Positions 6,728 to 8,517 of a stretch of 8,517 nt of DNA are shown one piece after another; position 1 is the stretch's first letter; each line of letters begins with the position of its first letter. A program made the position numbers and the translations under genes. This DNA comes from an uncultured Rhodospirillaceae bacterium. Its GTDB lineage: Bacteria; Pseudomonadota; Alphaproteobacteria; RF32; CAG-239. Location: the NCBI GenBank assembly GCA_900320035.1, contig ONQU01000068.1, forward strand, positions 1-8,517. Reading direction: 5' to 3'. The notes below the pieces were generated by a model. The model made no database searches, was not told the DNA's origin, and was given only the letters and a program-made list of their open reading frames with translations.

Positions 6728-6797
6728 CCTTTCTCCGATTTTTTTCAATTGATTGCTTTATAATGGATAACACAGTGTTTTGTGAGTTTTTTTTTAC

Positions 6798-6826
6798 TTG
6801 CTTTGATTGAAAATTTTTCATACACT
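6798..6826 (+). promoter_or_regulatory. Possible promoter of copy B
   Basis: TTGCTT (6798-6803, preceded by AC as at queA and ychF) and TACACT (6821-6826) are spaced 17 bases apart, with a start predicted near 6833 and a leader of about 37 bases. A perfect TATAAT at 6759-6764 is an alternative -10 but has no good -35. The palindrome AACACAGTGTT (6769-6779) lies just after it. Confidence 0.4.
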
Positions 6827-6869
6827 GACCCCAATGATTAATTATTATTAAATTGTTAAATTTATTATT

Positions 6870-7148
6870 ATGAGTGAAATCGAAGCAGGTGCGTTAATGT
6901 TTCGCGCGTTGGTTGTTATGGAACCACAAAAAAGCATCGTAAATGACGAACCGACGGTGTGTGTTAGTGTTCGTTATCGCGGCAAGAAAGTGTTTCTGAT
7001 AGAAATTGATTGCCGTAATCGTTATTTTAATGACCTGTTGTCCTTACGTACCGGTGATGAAATGTATGTTTCGTATGATGGCGAGGACATCTCTAACATC
7101 AAGCACAATCCATGGTGGAAAAAACTTTGGTTGCGTTTGATATGGTAA
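6870..7148 (+). CDS. Small protein, second of a paralogous pair (copy B), unknown family
   Basis: This 92-aa protein is the paralogue of the 6386 product and is also not recognised. It shares the beta-rich first half, LLSLRTGDE (56-64), DGEDI (70-74), NPWW (80-83) and a basic Trp-rich end WKKLWLRLIW. The tail keeps charge where the other copy has Arg (Lys here), so basicity rather than exact residues is preserved. It has no signal peptide and no Shine-Dalgarno: the 30 bases before the ATG are nearly all A and T. Translation may rely on an unstructured AU-rich leader. The gene is convergent with fba, 53 bases apart, and its stop codon runs into a bidirectional hairpin. Conservation of reading frame between two diverged copies is the best evidence that both are expressed proteins. 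Function is unknown. Confidence 0.82.
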   Translation: MSEIEAGALMFRALVVMEPQKSIVNDEPTVCVSVRYRGKKVFLIEIDCRNRYFNDLLSLRTGDEMYVSYDGEDISNIKHNPWWKKLWLRLIW

Positions 7149-7210
7149 AAAAAAATCCCTAAGTTGCACAAACTTAGGGATTTTTTTATTTGCTAATTGT
7201 ATTAAATTTC
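7132..7210. repeat. Direct repeat, downstream copy (3' end of B, terminator, 3' end of fba)
   Basis: These 79 bases are the partner of 6651-6727. The last nine bases, TTAAATTTC, are the reverse complement of the final fba codons and stop. Because those bases have a coding role here and none at the other copy, this is probably the older arrangement. Confidence 0.8.
7147..7187. terminator. Bidirectional terminator between copy B and fba
   Basis: ATCCCTAAGTT (7155-7165) and AACTTAGGGAT (7171-7181) pair around the loop GCACA, flanked by nine A on the left and seven T (7181-7187) on the right. It therefore gives a U tract in either direction and can end both copy B (plus) and fba (minus), whose stop lies 14 bases away. 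Confidence 0.88.
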
Positions 7211-8251
7211 GCCGGCAGCGTAACGTTTTGCCATATCTGATAATTTAATTGCCTTAATTTGATCGGCATGACCAGCCGCCCCAAATGCGATATAGCGCGC
7301 TTCGCAAACTTTTTGCATTTCTTCAATTGCCGGTTTCAAATATTTGCGCGGATCAAATTCAGACGGATGTTCCGCATACAGACGGCGAATCGCACCTGTC
7401 ATTGCCATCCGCGAATCGGTATCAACATTGACCTTGCGCACGCCGGACTTAATACCACGCACGATTTCTTCAACCGGTACGCCATAAGTCTGCGGAATTT
7501 GTCCGCCATAAGCGTTAATCAAGTCTTGTAACTCTTGCGGTACCGAAGACGAACCATGCATTACCAAGTGGGTATTCGGCAATTTAGCATGAATTTTTTC
7601 AATCACATCAATAGCTAAAATTTCACCATCCGGCTTACGGGTAAATTTATAAGCACCGTGCGATGTACCAACCGCCACCGCCAAAGCATCAAGATGTGTT
7701 AAACGCACAAATTCAGCGGCTTCATCAGGATCCGTAACTAAGCGTTTTTTATCTAATTTACCCTCAGCGCCATGACCGTCTTCTTTATCGGCCTTACCGG
7801 TTTCGAGCGAACCGATAACGCCTAACTCACCTTCAACCGAAGCCCCAACTGCATGCGCTCTAGCTACAACTTCTTGGGTAACGCGAACATTATATTCAAA
7901 TGACGACGGCGTTTTACCGTCAGCTTCCAATGAACCGTCCATCATCACTGATGAATAACCGTTCACAATGGCTGATTGGCAAACATCAACGCTGGCACCA
8001 TGGTCTTGGTGTAAGCAAATCGGCAAATTCGGAAACATTTCAATGCCTGCCGCCACCATATGGCGAATCATCGGATCACCGGCATATTTACGTGCACCGG
8101 TTGAGGTTTGTAAAATAACAGGCGCATTAACTTTTTGCGCAGCCTGTAAAACAGCTAAAATTTGTTCCATATCATTGATATTAAACGCCGGCACACCATA
8201 ATTGTGTTCGGCAGCGTGGTCAAGAATTTGACGCATAGAAACTAAAGGCAT
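7202..8251 (-). CDS. fba: Class II fructose-bisphosphate aldolase
   Basis: This zinc enzyme cleaves fructose 1,6-bisphosphate to dihydroxyacetone phosphate and glyceraldehyde 3-phosphate, and runs in reverse in gluconeogenesis. The 349-aa protein is of the longer class II type found in many proteobacteria. It shows PAFNINDMEQ (21-30), CLHQDHG (79-85) with catalytic D83 and zinc ligand H84, VEGELGVIG (139-147), GTSHGAYK (195-202) with zinc ligand H198, VMHGSSS (230-236) with zinc ligand H232, and KVNVDTDSRMA (273-283) for substrate phosphate binding. I choose the ATG at 8251 because AAGGAG stands seven bases upstream and MPLVSMRQIL matches the family start. An upstream in-frame extension to 8326 adds 25 unrelated residues and runs through the promoter. 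It is a separate unit from eno. Confidence 0.97.
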   Translation of the reverse strand: MPLVSMRQILDHAAEHNYGVPAFNINDMEQILAVLQAAQKVNAPVILQTSTGARKYAGDPMIRHMVAAGIEMFPNLPICLHQDHGASVDVCQSAIVNGYSSVMMDGSLEADGKTPSSFEYNVRVTQEVVARAHAVGASVEGELGVIGSLETGKADKEDGHGAEGKLDKKRLVTDPDEAAEFVRLTHLDALAVAVGTSHGAYKFTRKPDGEILAIDVIEKIHAKLPNTHLVMHGSSSVPQELQDLINAYGGQIPQTYGVPVEEIVRGIKSGVRKVNVDTDSRMAMTGAIRRLYAEHPSEFDPRKYLKPAIEEMQKVCEARYIAFGAAGHADQIKAIKLSDMAKRYAAGEI

Positions 8252-8285
8252 ATTCATCTCCTTAAAAATTAAATTAACTGCGACG

Positions 8286-8313
8286 AATATAGGACGTTTG
8301 AAAATTTTTGCAA
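8286..8313 (-). promoter_or_regulatory. Probable sigma70-type promoter of fba
   Basis: On the minus strand, TTGCAA (8308-8313, preceded by AC) and TATATT (8286-8291) are 16 bases apart, with a leader of about 28 bases before the ATG at 8251. The rest of the fba-tRNA gap (8314-8390) shows no other gene. Confidence 0.55.
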
Positions 8314-8390
8314 GTTCTTTTTGCAAGGCGGTGATAAAACATGAAGTTCGCTTGTTATCCCAAAAAAAATCACCATATTAAAAATATATA

Positions 8391-8419
8391 TTGACAATAT
8401 AAAAGTCGTAGTATATAAG
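8391..8419 (+). promoter_or_regulatory. Strong promoter of tRNA-Thr
   Basis: A consensus TTGACA (8391-8396) is followed after exactly 17 bases by TATAAG (8414-8419). The start is expected near 8426, about ten bases before the mature tRNA 5' end. It is the best -35 match in the window, as expected for a stable RNA gene. Confidence 0.75.
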
Positions 8420-8436
8420 CTTTTTTCAGATGCTGT

Positions 8437-8512
8437 GCCAACATAGCTCAGTTGGTAGAGCTACTGATTTGTAATCAGTGGGTCGGGAGTTCGAGTCTCT
8501 CTGTTGGCACCA
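8437..8512 (+). tRNA. tRNA-Thr (anticodon UGU)
   Basis: All arms of a 76-base tRNA can be drawn. The acceptor stem GCCAACA (8437-8443) pairs with TGTTGGC (8502-8508). The D stem is GCTC/GAGC, and the anticodon stem ACTGA/TCAGT encloses the loop TTTGTAA with anticodon TGT at 8470-8472. The T stem GGGAG/CTCTC encloses TTCGAGT. A discriminator A and an encoded CCA (8510-8512) follow. The UGU anticodon reads threonine ACA and, with wobble modification, other ACN codons. It ends five bases before the window edge, so any following gene in the same transcript is not visible. Confidence 0.97.
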
Positions 8513-8517
8513 ATAAA

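Noticed and set aside
6618..6821. 67-aa minus-strand reading frame through the copy A terminator
   Set aside because: It runs through the hairpin and AT-rich gap and has no supporting motif, and no paralogous frame is evident in the other copy.
6651..7210. Direct repeats as ends of an insertion sequence or transposon around copy B
   Set aside because: There is no transposase, no terminal inverted repeats and no target-site duplication. The repeats are gene 3' ends plus terminators, which a simple gene duplication explains.
8252..8326. 25-residue N-terminal extension of the aldolase
   Set aside because: The ATG at 8251 has an ideal AAGGAG and matches the family N-terminus. The extension covers the inferred promoter.
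8437..8512. tRNA-Thr as an integration site for a mobile element
   Set aside because: No integrase and no second copy of the tRNA 3' end appear in the window, and only five bases follow the gene.

Overview
The window looks like chromosome from a low-GC alphaproteobacterium. QueA begins MKVDIFDFDL, YebC begins with the GHSQFKNIM form, and YchF begins MGFNCGIVGLPNVGKST. I recall these N-termini from alphaproteobacterial members of the three families. Intergenic DNA is very AT-rich, a lipoprotein signal points to a Gram-negative envelope, and most genes have a clear Shine-Dalgarno sequence. I cannot name the genus; an uncultured gut or host-associated lineage is possible but is a guess.

Layout. 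Six conserved housekeeping genes are all on the minus strand: queA (tRNA queuosine), yebC-ruvC (translation/regulation factor plus Holliday junction resolvase, overlapping by one base), eno and ychF (enolase; an OBG-type ATPase encoded 95 bp upstream of eno), and fba (class II fructose-bisphosphate aldolase). Between them, on the plus strand, lie four small genes I do not recognise: a 106-aa lipoprotein (1265-1585), a 210-aa possibly exported protein (3057-3689), and two paralogues of 93 and 92 aa (6386-6667 and 6870-7148). A tRNA-Thr(UGU) gene with its own sigma70-type promoter closes the window on the plus strand.

How it works together. eno and fba both serve glycolysis/gluconeogenesis but are separate transcription units. 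yebC and ruvC are translationally coupled. Most units have a recognisable promoter in which the -35 hexamer is often preceded by AC (ACTTG...). Terminators include a strong hairpin after eno and a hairpin after each paralogue; the second one also sits at the convergent end of fba.

The part most worth a second look is 6300-7210. Two diverged paralogues (about 50% identical proteins with a Trp/Arg/Lys-rich C-terminus) each end in an almost identical 3' block of about 77-79 bp. That block contains the terminator and, in the upstream copy, what looks like the last nine bases of fba left behind by a duplication. Neither paralogue has a Shine-Dalgarno sequence, unlike the other genes. I see no mobile element, CRISPR array, defence system or phage gene. 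No stretch longer than 300 bases lacks a gene.
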